Assembly: GCA_017165825.1 (NCBI GenBank)
Contig: CM029369.1
Span: 4,291,985 to 4,355,984 of the forward strand
Direction of reading: 5' to 3'
DNA: 64,000 bases
Source: Hepsetus odoe
Taxonomy: Eukaryota; Chordata; Actinopteri; Characiformes; Hepsetidae
A program made the position numbers and the translations under genes. Within the stretch, counting starts at the first letter, position 1. Each line of letters begins with the position of its first letter. Shown piece by piece: positions 36,471-48,027 of this stretch. Under the pieces are notes generated by a model. The model worked only from the letters and a program-made list of their open reading frames with translations. It was not told where the DNA came from and made no database searches.

Positions 36471-37778
36471 ATATCTTCTTCCTATATTAAAAGGTAGGAG
36501 TTAAGACTGCAAGTGCTTTTGGGTGGAAATTTTGTGGTTTTTTGCTTTTCAGCCAATTCTGACTTTGAGTATTACATCACTGCAAAGCTGTACTTATCCT
36601 CCTGAAGATCTAAAGATCAGGAGTTGTTGTTGACACCCAGTAGTCCCAATGGGCTGATGTATTCAAATGCATGCTGGGTATTATAGCCAAAGAACACTGA
36701 TGGAGAAAAATATTAACATTCTGTCACACCACCGCTGAGGTAGACATGGATGTTATTTTAAATGGATGTTAAAAAAATAAAATGTATGAAAGTTCAAGAA
36801 ATTTGCTTGGTGCAGAAGAAGTCTCCTTAATTATTTTTGGGCATCTGGCAAACTTGAAAAGAAAGAACCAGCAGTGCCAAAATACAAAATTAAAAACATG
36901 AACACAACGACTTTTTATCAATTGTCAAACTGAGTTGCACTAAAATGTATCGCAGTTGTTATACATGACATGCTCAGAGAGCATATTGTGACAGTCGCTA
37001 TAATGATCAATAGAATTGTTATATTCTTGTCTAGGATTGTAGCGTAATGCAGGATTTTTAGACATGGACAATAGTAGCACTTGTAGAAAACGAATATTTG
37101 ACCCATTTCTGGGACCTTTAGGGCAATTATTTGCTGATTAAGATTGTTTTCAAGTAGATTAGGAAAGTTTCATGCAAAAGTACTAGTGGAATGCAAATGG
37201 CACTCTCTGCAGCCCAGAGCTCAAATACATGTGTGGCCTGAAGTTCAATAGAAGGAGGTTATCGTGGTTAGTCAAAATGTCCTGAAACTCTTGTAATTCC
37301 TGTGAAAAAATGGTGTTTACAGCTTCATGGGGTCAACGCAAACAGTCAAATACAGCCCTATTTTATGACCGTGAATGGATAGTGGTTGGATCATTAGTGG
37401 CAGTATGGCACATTTCTATATGTACCACGCCTGTGAATACATCTGCCATAAAGCCTTGTCTGGAAGTCATGTAGCTTGTGGGCTGCAGTCACTTTCTTCC
37501 TACGCATTGACATAATCTGCCATCGAGACTCGGCCATCAACCCATCACAGGCAGTGACATGATCCCCAAGGTTTAAGGCACTGCTGGATTTAGAAATCCA
37601 TCTTTATATTGCTGGTGTAATCATGTTGCTGTGGTGCAGCGCAGTAAGATTTCTGGGACATACATGTAGCTTCATCGTATGTCTTAACCTGCGCACCGTT
37701 TATTCCACTGTTATCTATTAAGAACCAAAACATCATCAGATGGTTTTGTCTGGAAAAGATGGCTGAAAAGGCCATTCA
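36471..37778. other. Unique sequence, no gene
   Basis: About 1.3 kb of AT-rich sequence with no recognised gene. GCATGCTGGGTATTATAG at about 36670-36687 resembles a degenerate ZNF143-type motif. Confidence 0.45.
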
Positions 37779-37987
37779 GAATGCAGGCAGGTTGGAAAGA
37801 GTGGAGAAGAGTTACATGAGAGAAGGAGAAGGTTTACAAGACGGTGGTGAGACCAGCAATGCTATGCAGATTGGAGACGTTGGCACTGATGAAAGGATGG
37901 AAAGATGCTGAGAGTATCGCTGGGAGTGATGAAGATGGACAGGATTTGAAACGAGTATATTAGAAGGACACCACAGGCTGGATGTTT
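37779..37987 (+). mobile_element. RTE-type LINE fragment, plus orientation, at an inversion
   Basis: AATGCAGGCAGGTTGGAAAG, GAGACCAGCAATGCTATGCA and TTAGAAGGACACCACAGGCT correspond to the post-RT part of the element (compare 16350-16490 and 18460-18620). It abuts an upstream part of the same family in the opposite direction. Confidence 0.82.
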
Positions 37988-38922
37988 GTTCCTGGACTAC
38001 TCTTCTTCTCTACATGCTTCTCTGCAACACCTGACTTTCTCATACAAAACCACAACTCCTCTCTAGGCACCCTGCACTATGCGTTCTCCAAGTCCACAAA
38101 GGCACAATGCAACTCCTTCTGACCTTCTGTACTTCTCCATCAACACCCTCAGAGCAAACATTCCATCTGTGGTGCTCTTTCTCAGCATTTACCCATACTG
38201 CAGTTCACTGATCCTCACCTCGCTTCCAAGACTCTTTCCCAGAACTTCATGCTATAGTTACTACAGCTCCATGTTTCCACCATTATGGCATCAGGATGAA
38301 GAGCCTTTCCATCCTTCATCCTCTTCATCGCTGCCCTTCCATCTTGCTCATTTGCTGCACTTCCTCGCTCACTATTCTCACCTCATCCAATCTTCGCTCT
38401 CTCTCATTCTCTTCATTCATAAACTCCTTGAAGTGCTCCCTCCACCTGCTCAACACGCTCTGCTCACTTGTGAGTACGTTTCCCTGACCGGCTGCACATC
38501 TTTCCCAGCTCTGTCTAGCCAATCATTATTGGTCCTTCTCTCCCTCCTTCCTGTCCAACCTCTCATACAATTCACCAAAACACCTTATCTTTAGCCTTCA
38601 CCACTGTGACATGCCTTTCTGCTCTTCTTCTTCTCCGTTGGCCAACAGTAGCCCGATTTCCACCAGCACCCTGTAGGCTAACAGTACTGGTGGGGGTCGC
38701 TGCTAACCCTCGTTACTCAGGTACGGAAATCTGCTTTGCTGTCCGCATATTGATTTGGCTACAGTTTTACACCGGATGCCCTTCCTGATGTAACACTCCC
38801 CATTTATCTGGGCTTGGGACTGAAATAGAAAAACACTGGCTTGTGCATCCCTAGCAGCTGGGCTTCCTAATCATTGGCCAGGAAACGTATCCAGGTCTCC
38901 CATGCGGCAGGCAGGAATTCTG
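37988..38922 (-). mobile_element. RTE-type LINE 5' region and pre-RT part
   Basis: Read on the minus strand, 38922 to about 38600 holds an untranslated-like part (ATCAGGAAGGGCATCCGGTG, GGAGAAGAAGAAGAG). Next comes coding-like sequence around 38522-38325 (LSRWREHFKEFMNEENERE, a typical pre-RT segment), ending near AGTTGTGGTTTTGTATGAGA, which matches 15910-15940. The endonuclease and RT core are absent. The 171-codon plus-strand frame at 38079-38594 is antisense to this element. Confidence 0.82.
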
Positions 38923-39779
38923 TTGCCATTTAGTGAAGAAAGGTTTGCAACATTTATATTACCGATGTGTAAAAGTAATCACATTTGCAGTATAGACATT
39001 CTCTCCTCCTCTTTATTGCAGAATTGCTTTCATTCAGACCTCTTTCAATGTCCAACCTCAGTATCTCAAATCAGGACTTTGACTACACCTTTAAAGACCA
39101 CATTTTAATTTTTGTTACTTTTGTGCCATTCAGAGATAGACCTGCTAATAGCAACTGGAAATTCTCTCTCCTGCAGAATGTTCCATTAAACATCAGAATT
39201 GCCCCTTATTATTACTAAGCCATTTACACAGCAAAGCATCCCCACATCAAGTTACCGCTATCAAGTTAGTTTGCCCCAAATATAACGCAATACAGTTCTC
39301 CATTCATTCCCTCCATCACTCACACATGGCTGCCTAAAATGCTTGTGGGTCATCGACCGGTTTACTGGCCAACAAAGGAAAAAGCTTTTAAGTCTCTTTT
39401 ATTTAGTCAATCCTTTATTCTTTAAAATACATCATTTTTGCTCAGTCTCATTCTTATGCTGGAATTACAAACACTTATCTGAGACAAATGAGGCCCGCTA
39501 GGCCTTAAAATCAATCAGAATCAGAAAACTGTATTGATCTGGAAGGAAATCGCTTGAAGGAGGTGTAGCAACCCTGGAGATGCTGCAATACCGGGTCAAT
39601 GTTTGGAGTGGATGGATCAAGCTCTTCATCCATCAGCTTGTTTAAAAATCTATTTGATATATGTGCTAAAAATGACATTTCCTCCTAAAGAGAATGTATC
39701 AGATATTAAACTGATAAGACGATACTACGCTCACAATGATCATTTGGGTTCCTTTGTAACTTCCCAGATGAGTCATCGC
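38923..39779. other. Unique sequence with a LINE-end-like motif
   Basis: No gene. At about 39512-39550, TCAGAATCAGAAAACTGTAT then TGATCTGGAAGGAAATCGC resembles a common LINE 3'-end type and parallels the short piece at 2926-2970. Confidence 0.45.
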
Positions 39780-39878
39780 TTCTACTTCTTCGTTTGGCTG
39801 CTCCATTTAGTGATCACCGTAGCGGATCATCCGGTTCCATTTCCTCCTGTCCTCTGCATCTTCCTCTTTCAATGTGTC
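39780..39878 (-). mobile_element. RTE-type LINE 3' end, about 100 bp
   Basis: On the minus strand: AAAGAGGAAGATGCAGAGGA...GGATGATCCGCTACGGTGAT...AGTAGAAGC. GTCATC lies on both sides (39774-39779 and about 39876-39881), a possible short target duplication. Confidence 0.8.
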
Positions 39879-39880
39879 AT

Positions 39881-40406
39881 CACTGCATTCTTTCCATTTT
39901 GGAAAGATGCGGAAATTCCAGATCGTCTTTTTGGAGACAAAATCTCTCACTCTAGTTCAAGTGAGTCTCAGAGTCTTTGAAATGGCTTCGTAAGACTTCC
40001 CAGATCTTTCAATAACTTTCTCATTTTCAACTTTCGATCACAGAGACCTTTTAGATGTTCAAATTGTGTGAAAAGCGTAATTGATGCTTAGACTCAACAG
40101 GGCAGCGAATAATCACCCATCCATATGTCTGGTCTAATAATCCCAATTATCAACTGCATGTGATTAATTGGGTGACTGAGTAACTAATTACTCTTTCGCA
40201 TAAGGCCAATCATTTCTGGAAGATGTTTTCTCCTCTAATGAGGCAACTCCCAAAAAAACTGTGTGTTTGCTCAGGTTGTCAAATTAAATTTGGTCGATAA
40301 TCTAAAACGAGCATTTACGTCAATTAAAAAACAAAAAAATCTAATTAAACCGTACAGATGACTATAAAAATGAACATTTTACTCATGACACTATACATGC
40401 ACAACA
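39881..40406. other. AT-rich unique sequence
   Basis: No gene recognised. Confidence 0.5.
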
Positions 40407-40595
40407 GCTCTTCTTACAGCTGCTGCCCTTTATCATCGGTTTCTTCCGGTCCTCTGCATCTTCCTCTTTCACACTGTCCCCCTGTATGTCCTCTCTCACC
40501 ACATCCATAATCCTCCTCTTCTTCTCGTGTCCGGCAGCTCCATCCTCTACATCCTTCTCCTGATATACTCCTCGCCTCTCCTGGACATGCCATCA
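40407..40595 (-). mobile_element. RTE-type LINE 3' end, tandem copy 1
   Basis: The minus-strand copy begins at TGATGGCATGTCC (5' truncation) and runs to the 3' end with AAGAAGAGC. It shares its truncation point with the next copy. Confidence 0.85.
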
Positions 40596-40603
40596 CAGCA
40601 GAT

Positions 40604-40837
40604 CTTTTTCTTCTTCTTTCAGCTTCTACCCTTTAGGAGCTGACACAGTGGGTCATCAGTGTCCATTTCTTCCTGTCTTCTGCATCTTCCTCTTTCACAC
40701 TGTCCCCCTGCATGTTCTCTCTCACCACATCCATAAACCTCCTCTTTGTCCTTCCTCTTCTCCTCGTGCCAGGCAACTCCATCCTCAACATCCTCCTCCT
40801 AATGTAGTCCTCGTCTCTCCTCTGGACATGCCATCAG
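40604..40837 (-). mobile_element. RTE-type LINE 3' end, tandem copy 2
   Basis: It starts at the same TGATGGCATGTCC boundary as the copy at 40407-40595, 241 bp away, and continues through GGACATCATGTGG-type coding sequence to GAAGAAGAAAAAGATC. It is less deleted than copy 1. Confidence 0.85.
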
Positions 40838-41842
40838 AACTGTCTTCGGTGATGTTGTGTTTTCATGTTAAATAATCAAAGATTTAAAAAAATTAAAAAT
40901 CCAAACGAATCAACTTCACAAACGGGAAAAATCAGATGTATTTTTCTTCTCTATGTCATAAGCTTGCTTATGAACTCAGACAAGGAAAGGTATGGTGTAG
41001 CAGAGATTTTGTTGCTCGCGTCAGTCCCAATACGTTCAAACAATTCTTTGTATAAATGAGGAAAAAGAGGTCAGGGTTACATAACGGGAGTTTGTTTCGT
41101 TCTCATCCACGTGTGCTCTTGTACCCAACTCAGCTCAGATGTGGGAATATCCGCTCCATCCGAATGATCTCTGGTCTTTTACTCGATTCAAAGCTGGAGG
41201 TGACAGCATCAGACCCCAGAGGCTCTGGACCGGGATGAACTACCTATATGACATGACAGGCTTAGGAGCTCCATTACACACACACACACACACACACCAA
41301 AAATGTCTGCAAAAAATAGAACTTGAAAGATCATTGGTAGAAGTAGTAAAGTTTAAATGCCCACTGGATCATGAGCTCAGCTGGATGAGAGATATGAATA
41401 TTTCAACTTTGCTTGCACTGCATGAATAACAATAAGCTTGGATGCTCTTTATTCCAGCGCATCGTTACCTGCCTGACGAGGGAATTAAGACATTGGCCCA
41501 GTACCACATTGTGAAGGACAAAAGAGCTGGAGAGACAGAAATGGCCATTAAATATGCGCAAAGAGGTTACAGTGAACGAAAACCCATTATACAAGTAATT
41601 CGATTTTTCGCTTCTGAGTATTTAAATGACTGACAAACTAGGGGATGACTAGGGTTTCATTTTCAATGCACGAAAACAAACAGCTTAAACAATTACCCAC
41701 AAATGCGTTCGACTGGAAAGCACGTTGACTCTATTGGCCCATTTCACTGCCGTCAGTGCCGTCTAATCAAATTTTTCTTTTTGTAGGATTTGTAGGATTC
41801 ACAGCTGCAATTTTAGCGCCGTTTACACTTCTTTCTTTTTCT
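40838..41842. other. Unique sequence with CA tract
   Basis: No gene. CA microsatellite at 41276-41298. Confidence 0.5.
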
Positions 41843-41971
41843 TCCAGCAGCTCCATCCTCAACATCCTCCTCCTGATGTACTCCTCGTTTCTCCTCTGGA
41901 CATTTCCAAGCCAACGCAGTCTTGCTTCTCTATCAGTGTCTCCAAATCTTCCCAACCTGAGCTGTCCCTAC
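41843..41971 (-). mobile_element. RTE-type LINE internal fragment
   Basis: The minus strand encodes VGRFGDTDREARLRWLGNVQ, then RRMLRMELLE, and stops before the 3' terminus. The 62-codon minus frame at 41767-41955 is this fragment. A T run follows at about 41986-42002. Confidence 0.82.
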
Positions 41972-42916
41972 ATACATACACATCTTTTTTTTTTTTTTTT
42001 TTCTCATGATATTCATGGAATTATCGAAACAACACGCACCAGTTTTTGTTGAAGCAACTCAGAAAGTATATTCCCAACACTGCCTGCAATTAAACCAATG
42101 CAAGTAGTTACAAATGTGGCTCATTCTCTGTAAATTGCAATATTTCTTTCTGCTGATATATCGCAGGAGACTGCAATATGCAAATGAGCCCAGAATCAAT
42201 TAAAAATCTCAAGGTGAAAATAACTGGAGGTTTTAAAAGAATCAAGGCATTTATGTAAATAAAAAAGGTAATTTTTCCATTTTTAAAACATTGATTGATG
42301 GGTGTTTTAAAAGATCTCAAATTCTACTTTATTTCCTCCATTCGTGTAGGTTTTTTCACCAAAAATATAGAATTTATCAGAATTCATTCTCAACATAACC
42401 ACTCCATCCCCTTTGAGAAGGCTGTCCCCAACAAACAGGCTGCTTTTTATTCGTGCTTTTAAGACTGACGTTTGAAAATCGTCATTTCTGATTGGCTGCT
42501 AAATCTTGAACAATTTTTATATCATTTAAGCCATTTTAATGTCAGAAAGGTGGTGATATGGGCAGTTTAAAATCACAATTTCAATAAAGAGCAGAGCAAT
42601 TCCAATATTATATTTATATCAACTATATATTGCCAAATATTGTGCAGACAAATAATAATAAGAATAAACTAGAATTACAGAACCCCATAAATTATAACAG
42701 CAGTCAGTGCAATGTTTATTCCCCAAAGTAATTTCACACCATTCACATTAATCCTTTCATTTTCAACAAGTATTTTTTTAACAGGTGTTTAAAAAAAAAA
42801 AGTTCAGAATAACAAATTAAGGAAAAAAGTAGGAGAGGTCACCCAGAAAAATAAAAACTGCTTAAAAATCTGAAAAAGCCTTTGGGACGACTAATGTAAT
42901 GTCATTAGAGTCAGCA
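41972..42916. other. AT-rich unique sequence
   Basis: No gene recognised. Confidence 0.5.
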
Positions 42917-43105
42917 AAAAGAGGAGAAGAGGAAGACCACAGAGGAGGTTTATGGACGTGGTGAGAGAGGACAGGCAGGTGGTCGGTTTGAAGGAGGAAG
43001 ATGCAGAGGACCGGAAAAGATTACTCTACTCTACTCTAAGAAATAGAGACGAACGATCGCTGTGACGACCCCTAAACGAGGGCGGCCGAAAAAAGAGGAA
43101 GAATA
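42917..43105 (+). mobile_element. RTE-type LINE 3' end with small insertion
   Basis: AAGAGGAGAAGAGGAAGACC...GTTTATGGACGTGGTGAGAG to GGCGGCCGAAAAAAGAGG. Within GGACCGGAAAAG...AAATAGAGACG there are about 20 extra bases with three ACTCT units (near 43021-43040). Confidence 0.85.
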
Positions 43106-43740
43106 AAACACCTTCATTTTTTGGGGTGCTCTTTTAACTAAATCTGGACTCTAATGAAGTCACCCATTTCTTAAACCCAGGAAGAAAGAGTGATTATAAA
43201 TAGAGTGAGAAAAATGTGCATCCAAATTGTACCCCAGTTCCTGCTGGAATAAGTATTTGACCCGTGCAGCTGAACGGTAGCAGCCGGTTCTTCACGTTGC
43301 TTATGAAATGAATAACAGGACGCAGGTATTAATCTATGTTCATGTCCATATCAGCCATTTCTGACTCTGTTGCCTGATTGAAGAAGTACACATCCATACA
43401 CAGATAAGAAAAAGGAAAAGAAAACTGCCCTGACAGCGAGGCAGAAACAATGCATCACCCAGCACGGCAGCTTCTGCCGCCGATACAGTGATAACATCGC
43501 TCACTCCTCTGATGGCCAACGCTGACAAGAGCATCTATGTCGCCCGGAGTCGTACACTCACCCAGTCGATGCGAACACACACCTGCCGGCTGGAAAAGAT
43601 CCTATGATACTACACTTCCTAAAAAACAAACAGCAGAGCCTGTAAAACACCGCTGTCTTGCAACTGATCCCCTGTAATGTGGACACACACGGCACTGATT
43701 AATCACACACACTTTATAAAGGAATACTGCTCCCACAAAT
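43106..43740. other. Unique sequence, no gene
   Basis: No recognised gene. Confidence 0.5.
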
Positions 43741-44132
43741 TCTTCTCCCCCTCCTTCTCTTGGCTGCTCCCGTTTAGGGGTCACCACAGCAGATCATCAT
43801 TTCTTCCGGTCCTCTGCATCTTCCTCTTTCACGCCGACCACCTCCACGTCCTCTCTCACCTCCTCTTCGGTCTTCCTCAGCATCCTTCTCCTGATATAGT
43901 CCTCGTCTCTCCTCTGGACGTGTCCAAATCCTGCTTCTCCAACTTTGTTTCCTAACCGTCCAACCGGAGCTGTCCCTCATTTCTAATCCTGTCCATCCTC
44001 GTCACACCCAACGAAAACCCCAGCGTCTTTAACTCCGACACATCCAGCTCGTCTTTAGATCAGTGCCACCGTCTCGAACCCGTATACCATAGCTGGTCTT
44101 ACTGCATCCTGCAAACCTTTCCTTTCGTTTTC
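43741..44132 (-). pseudogene. RTE-type LINE 3' coding fragment
   Basis: The minus strand carries AGCTATGGTATACGGGTTCG, CTGGGGTTTTCGTTGGGTGT, GACGAGGACTATATCAGGAG and CTAAACGGGAGCAGCC. This is the same C-terminal region as 33053-33486, with several deletions that break the frame. Confidence 0.86.
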
Positions 44133-44760
44133 AATCCCTGATACAGTGAACTTAATCTGAGTGTTTTAGCTGCTTTCGTTTCACTTTTAGAAAGCGGTCC
44201 AGGTGTCCGGGTTTTTAATCACCCCACTAATACTGTTTCCTATAGGATCTGACTCGGGGAGAGCCTTCCATCTTGGGGGTAATGATCAGGGATCAGAGCA
44301 GTCGATACCGACTAGCCGTATTTATGTACGATGTGTCGTTCTTCAGCGCTGATGGGGTGCACGATGTTGATATCGTGCCGATCTGTGTTGATCTGGTGGT
44401 GATCGATGCTGATATTGTGGCGAGCCGCCATAAATGAATCAATGTAATGCCAATCTAAGAGGGCTGTAATGGCCAATAAAACTAGGAGGCTGCAATCTAT
44501 ATGACCATTACACCACATTACTGGCCCCCAGTATGCTGCACACAGCACAGGCATTTGGCAAACATTTGCTTTTTTCAGAGTCATCATTTGATTTTGAATT
44601 CTCCTGACAGACACAATGCTTTATACGTCCTTTTTACTCGGTTGCGTAAAATATTCTTTTAATGTCCATGTGGTTCTTTTTCCAGTTTAGAAAAGTATAT
44701 CGGATATGTTTATTTCTGAATTTTGGAACAGATTAAAAAGCTCTCAACGGATCCGCACCT
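44133..44760. other. Unique sequence, no gene
   Basis: A region rich in GATATTG/GATCGATG-like words near 44365-44420, but with no clear repeat period and no gene. Confidence 0.45.
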
Positions 44761-44965
44761 TCATCCAGAGCGCCTGATAGACTCCACTTCAAAACGAGGC
44801 TCAGGATCAGCTGACGCTGCTTTACTGAAGCAAATGACAGATAAAACACAAAGTCTGGAGATGCAGCATTTAGTTTTTATGCTCCAAAACTTTGGAACAC
44901 ACGGCTAATTAATATTCAGCAACTAAAAAACAGCTAAAATCAATTTTATTTACCAATAAACATCT
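44761..44965 (+). mobile_element. L2-like LINE C-terminal relic
   Basis: One plus frame reads AFSFYAPKLWNTRLINIQQL (about 44868-44927), the YAPKLWN signature found near the C-terminus of teleost L2-type ORF2. Stops and frameshifts are present. Confidence 0.6.
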
Positions 44966-45192
44966 ACAATGCACTGTGATTGGTTTAGAGGTTGTCTGAA
45001 ACTGTCAGAGCTGCTCAGGCCTTAAACACTATCTGAAGTGCACTACAGAGAGGGTCATTAAAGGAGCACGTCTGCATTTATTGAGTTCATCAGACGGCCA
45101 TTTATCGCCGACAAGCATTTAAATGATTGCACACTAAAGACAGAGTTATTAGAAATCAGAGTTTCTTATTACACAAAAGCCTGATCACGTAC
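44966..45192. other. Unique sequence
   Basis: No recognised feature. Confidence 0.5.
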
Positions 45193-45440
45193 AGGGCAGC
45201 AGTGGTCTAGTGGTTAGGGACTAGAACCCAGGATCAGAAAGTCATGGGTTTGAATCCCAGACCAGTTTGTTGCCCTAATGTTCCCTTGAGCAAGGTACCG
45301 TCCCCATCACTGCTCCCCGGGCTTTTTAAATAGCTGCCCCCTGCTGCACAGTGTGTGATTGAACAACAACAAAATTCATCCTCTGCTTTTCACGGGGAAC
45401 TGTGCCATGTTTCACAATGACAAACAGCCATTTTCACTTA
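45193..45440 (+). mobile_element. tRNA-derived SINE with internal inversion
   Basis: The head AGGGCAGCAGTGGTCTAGTG, B box GGTTTGAATCCC, core and 3' end are in plus orientation. Bases 45362-45393 (AACAACAAAATTCATCCTCT then GCTTTTCAC) are the reverse complement of the expected GTGAAAAGCAGAGG-ATGAA segment. Confidence 0.88.
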
Positions 45441-45989
45441 CAGAAGAGCTTCTGAAACGCACCATCGTTAGAAGCACACACACTGCAACAACCAACGAAG
45501 GAGGGCAGGACTGAAGGGCCGAGTGAATGGAAATGGAGACGAATAGCTGCTGTTGTTAAGACTCAATAACTTTAATGGGATGCAAAGCATTTCTAATCAT
45601 ATCAGTCTCTGCTTTTAAATCCTCAGACTGGCTACAGATTAAATCATCATGCTGAGATGTTATCATGCTTTAACACCTCAAAATCAAGAAACTGGCCAGA
45701 CTCATGTTCTTAAAACACTCATAAATAAAGACAATAACACTCAACACATACAGATGATGCGGTCTTCTGCATGTTCAAAAATTGTATGAGTATACACCGC
45801 ATTTTTCTGTTGTTTAATCACCTCCATGTCCACTTAGGGATCACTAGAGTGCAGGATATCCATCAGTGCATCTAAAGGTTTACTGAGGACATGAATAGGC
45901 TCAATGGCAGATGGAAAGTACAGGCTTAACTAGACTGGTGAAAGAGTGTACAGTCATTTTTGAGTTCTATGCTGAGATGCCATATTGTG
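45441..45989. other. Unique sequence, no gene
   Basis: No recognised feature. Confidence 0.5.
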
Positions 45990-46870
45990 TTAATGCCTGG
46001 ACTACGACTGCGCCCCTGCAGGACTTTCATCGAGGGTTTTTGGTGGTATGCATCATGTCCATGGCTTGGTAAAGTGTGAATTTTCAGCTCAGCCTGAGAT
46101 TCCTGAGATTGAGGCTTTCAATCCAGCGAGCTCGGTATTTTTCTGCACTCATCCATTCATCTTTCCTTCATTCCTGTCTAATCTCCCAGTTGCTGTTGTT
46201 GAAAATCATCCCCCCAGCAAGATGCTGCCACCACTGTAAGGATGGAGATGCTCCAGACCTGGTCTCCTCTACACATGCTGTTAGAATTTTTGACCAAACA
46301 GTGAAGTCTTCAATCCATCAGTGCAGAAGACTTTGGAATGAGGGTCAACTGACTATGTCCTTAAGGAATCTGGGTGCTTTACAAAAAGCCTGAACTCTGC
46401 ACTGATGGTGGTCTAATGTGAAGCTCGCTCATCATCACAAAGGAACTTGATCTCGTTCATAATGACCTTCGATTGGTTTCATCTGTTGCTTAGTCTGTAT
46501 ATTGCAGCTTCCACATATCTTCCATCTGAGAACGATGGAGCACTCGAACGCTTCCAATGCAGCAGAAACCTTCTTGCATTCCCACACCTTTGTTTGGACA
46601 CAAATGTCTCGCAGGTCTATGGATTCAACCTTGTGGCTTGGTTTTCACTCTGTTCACACAGACACAGCATGACCTTAAAGAGACAGGCGAGCAACTCTCC
46701 TAATTATGTCCAACGAATTCAATTAGGCACAGCTGGACTCCAATCAAATTGTAGAAGCATCACATTGGCATCTGACAGAGCAGCATGCACCAGGGATCAA
46801 TACTTATGTTTCAAATAAAATAATATTATATGTTTAACCATAAAACTTTTTTGCTTTGTCATGTTGGAGT
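45990..46870 (-). pseudogene. Second Tc1-like transposon relic
   Basis: Minus-strand remains of a transposase: GGSIMLLGDDFQQQQLG-like sequence near 46180-46240, corresponding to the GG-(S)IMLWGCF segment around the second DDE aspartate, and flanking words in Tc1 order. The terminal part reads on the plus strand GGCTTGGTTTTCACTCTG, AGCTGGACTCCAATCAAATT and CAATACTTATGTTTC, a terminal region common in teleost Tc1-like elements. It is heavily decayed and belongs to a different subfamily from 23420-24228. Confidence 0.7.
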
Positions 46871-47272
46871 GCATCACGAGTCTGAAATATTAAATGCAGA
46901 GAAAAGCGGAAAAGTCTGCAACCTTTCTGTATGTACTAAATGTGGAAATCAGTCCAGCGTGTCTATCTGTCTGCTAGTTTTTACATATTCTGTAGCCAAA
47001 GGTCCACTTAAGCTGACTGATTGATCTTTATCTGTCCGTCTTTGTGTCCATCTGATTCCCCAAAGTTACTAAGCATGCACAATGCCCCCGGAATCATATT
47101 ATCAATGACAGATTAGCAGTTGACAAAATCAAGACTGGCATGATTAAATATAATCAATCCGATATCTGCATCGGGCCGCATGCATACAGAAGGACACTAA
47201 AAAGACTCGGCAATGCCGATCCAAGTGTATTCAATTCCAGTTTCTTCCTGCATGTATCTGGACTTTTTTGGG
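46871..47272. other. Unique sequence
   Basis: No recognised feature. Confidence 0.5.
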
Positions 47273-47300
47273 AGGAAAGAAAGAAAGAAAGAAAGAAAGA

Positions 47301-47331
<31 letters not shown>

Positions 47332-47333
47332 AA
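47273..47333. repeat. (GAAA)n(TAAA)n microsatellite
   Basis: About seven GAAA units followed by about eight TAAA units. Confidence 0.93.
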
Positions 47334-47387
47334 GACTGGATATGGGCACGCAATCCCCCCAATATGGACACGTCCCTACAAAGAACC

Positions 47388-47596
47388 TCAACTACAGTTC
47401 ATGAACTTTCCACCGAATGGAAACCACCGTGCCGGCTGAAGGGAAGAGGGCATTGTGATGGAGATTTGAGGCCGGAAGCGGGCTCTGGAGGTGGCTGCAA
47501 GGCTCATGGCTCGGCCAGTCCCTCTCTGAGCTGCGGGGTGCCCCATGGCGTGAAAGGAAGAGGCTGGGGGTTTTGGCAGCTCTCCTGTGACCTGCA
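47388..47596 (-). other. Possible minus-strand exon (unidentified protein)
   Basis: A strong splice-acceptor-like CGGTCTTCCCCCCACAG lies just above 47596 on the minus strand. An ATG at 47546 in CACGCCATGGGG opens 52 codons (MGHPAAQRGTGRAMSLAATS...) to a TGA at 47388-47390. The interval is GC-rich and CpG-richer than its surroundings. I recognise no domain, and frames stay open on the opposite strand too, as expected in GC-rich DNA. It may be a non-coding or mis-called exon. Confidence 0.22.
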
Positions 47597-47952
47597 CTGT
47601 GGGGGGAAGACCGAGTGCAAAGGCAAGCCGGTGCAAGACCGAGCACATTTACTGTAAAAGATCACGAGAGAACAGCAGTTTTGCTTTAAAGCCCCAGGGA
47701 AGTAAACACTGCCCGTGCAGCCCATGCTCTGAGCCACAGTTATGCGGATTCCTCGTATGACAGCTGCACACTGAGGATCTGAGGATGAGCTGAGGGGTCA
47801 GGAAAGTTACAAAAACAATCCTGTGCCATCAGGAACCTCTAAAACCAAGAAGAGCACAGGGCACCTAAAGTGCCCCAGATGGATGGAAGCTTTCAGTGGG
47901 TTTGGAAGGACAATAAACACACAGACTGGGGGAGGAACTTCTCACTCTCACA

Positions 47953-47991
<39 letters not shown>

Positions 47992-48027
47992 CTTTTCTAA
48001 CTCCACTCCAAAGGACCAGGATCCAAA
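47597..48027. other. Possible first intron with CT/CA tract
   Basis: If the minus-strand exon model is right this is its intron, about 430 bp, bounded by a GTGAGT donor (48033-48028) and the CCCCCCACAG acceptor. A CT/CA microsatellite fills 47941-47988. Confidence 0.25.
47941..47988. repeat. CT/CA microsatellite
   Basis: CTCACTCTCACACTCTCT grades into an uninterrupted CA tract. Several overlapping His/Thr or Val/Cys-rich frames across it are artefacts. Confidence 0.93.

Noticed and set aside
38079..38594. 171-codon plus-strand frame
   Set aside because: It is antisense to an RTE-type LINE that reads on the minus strand.
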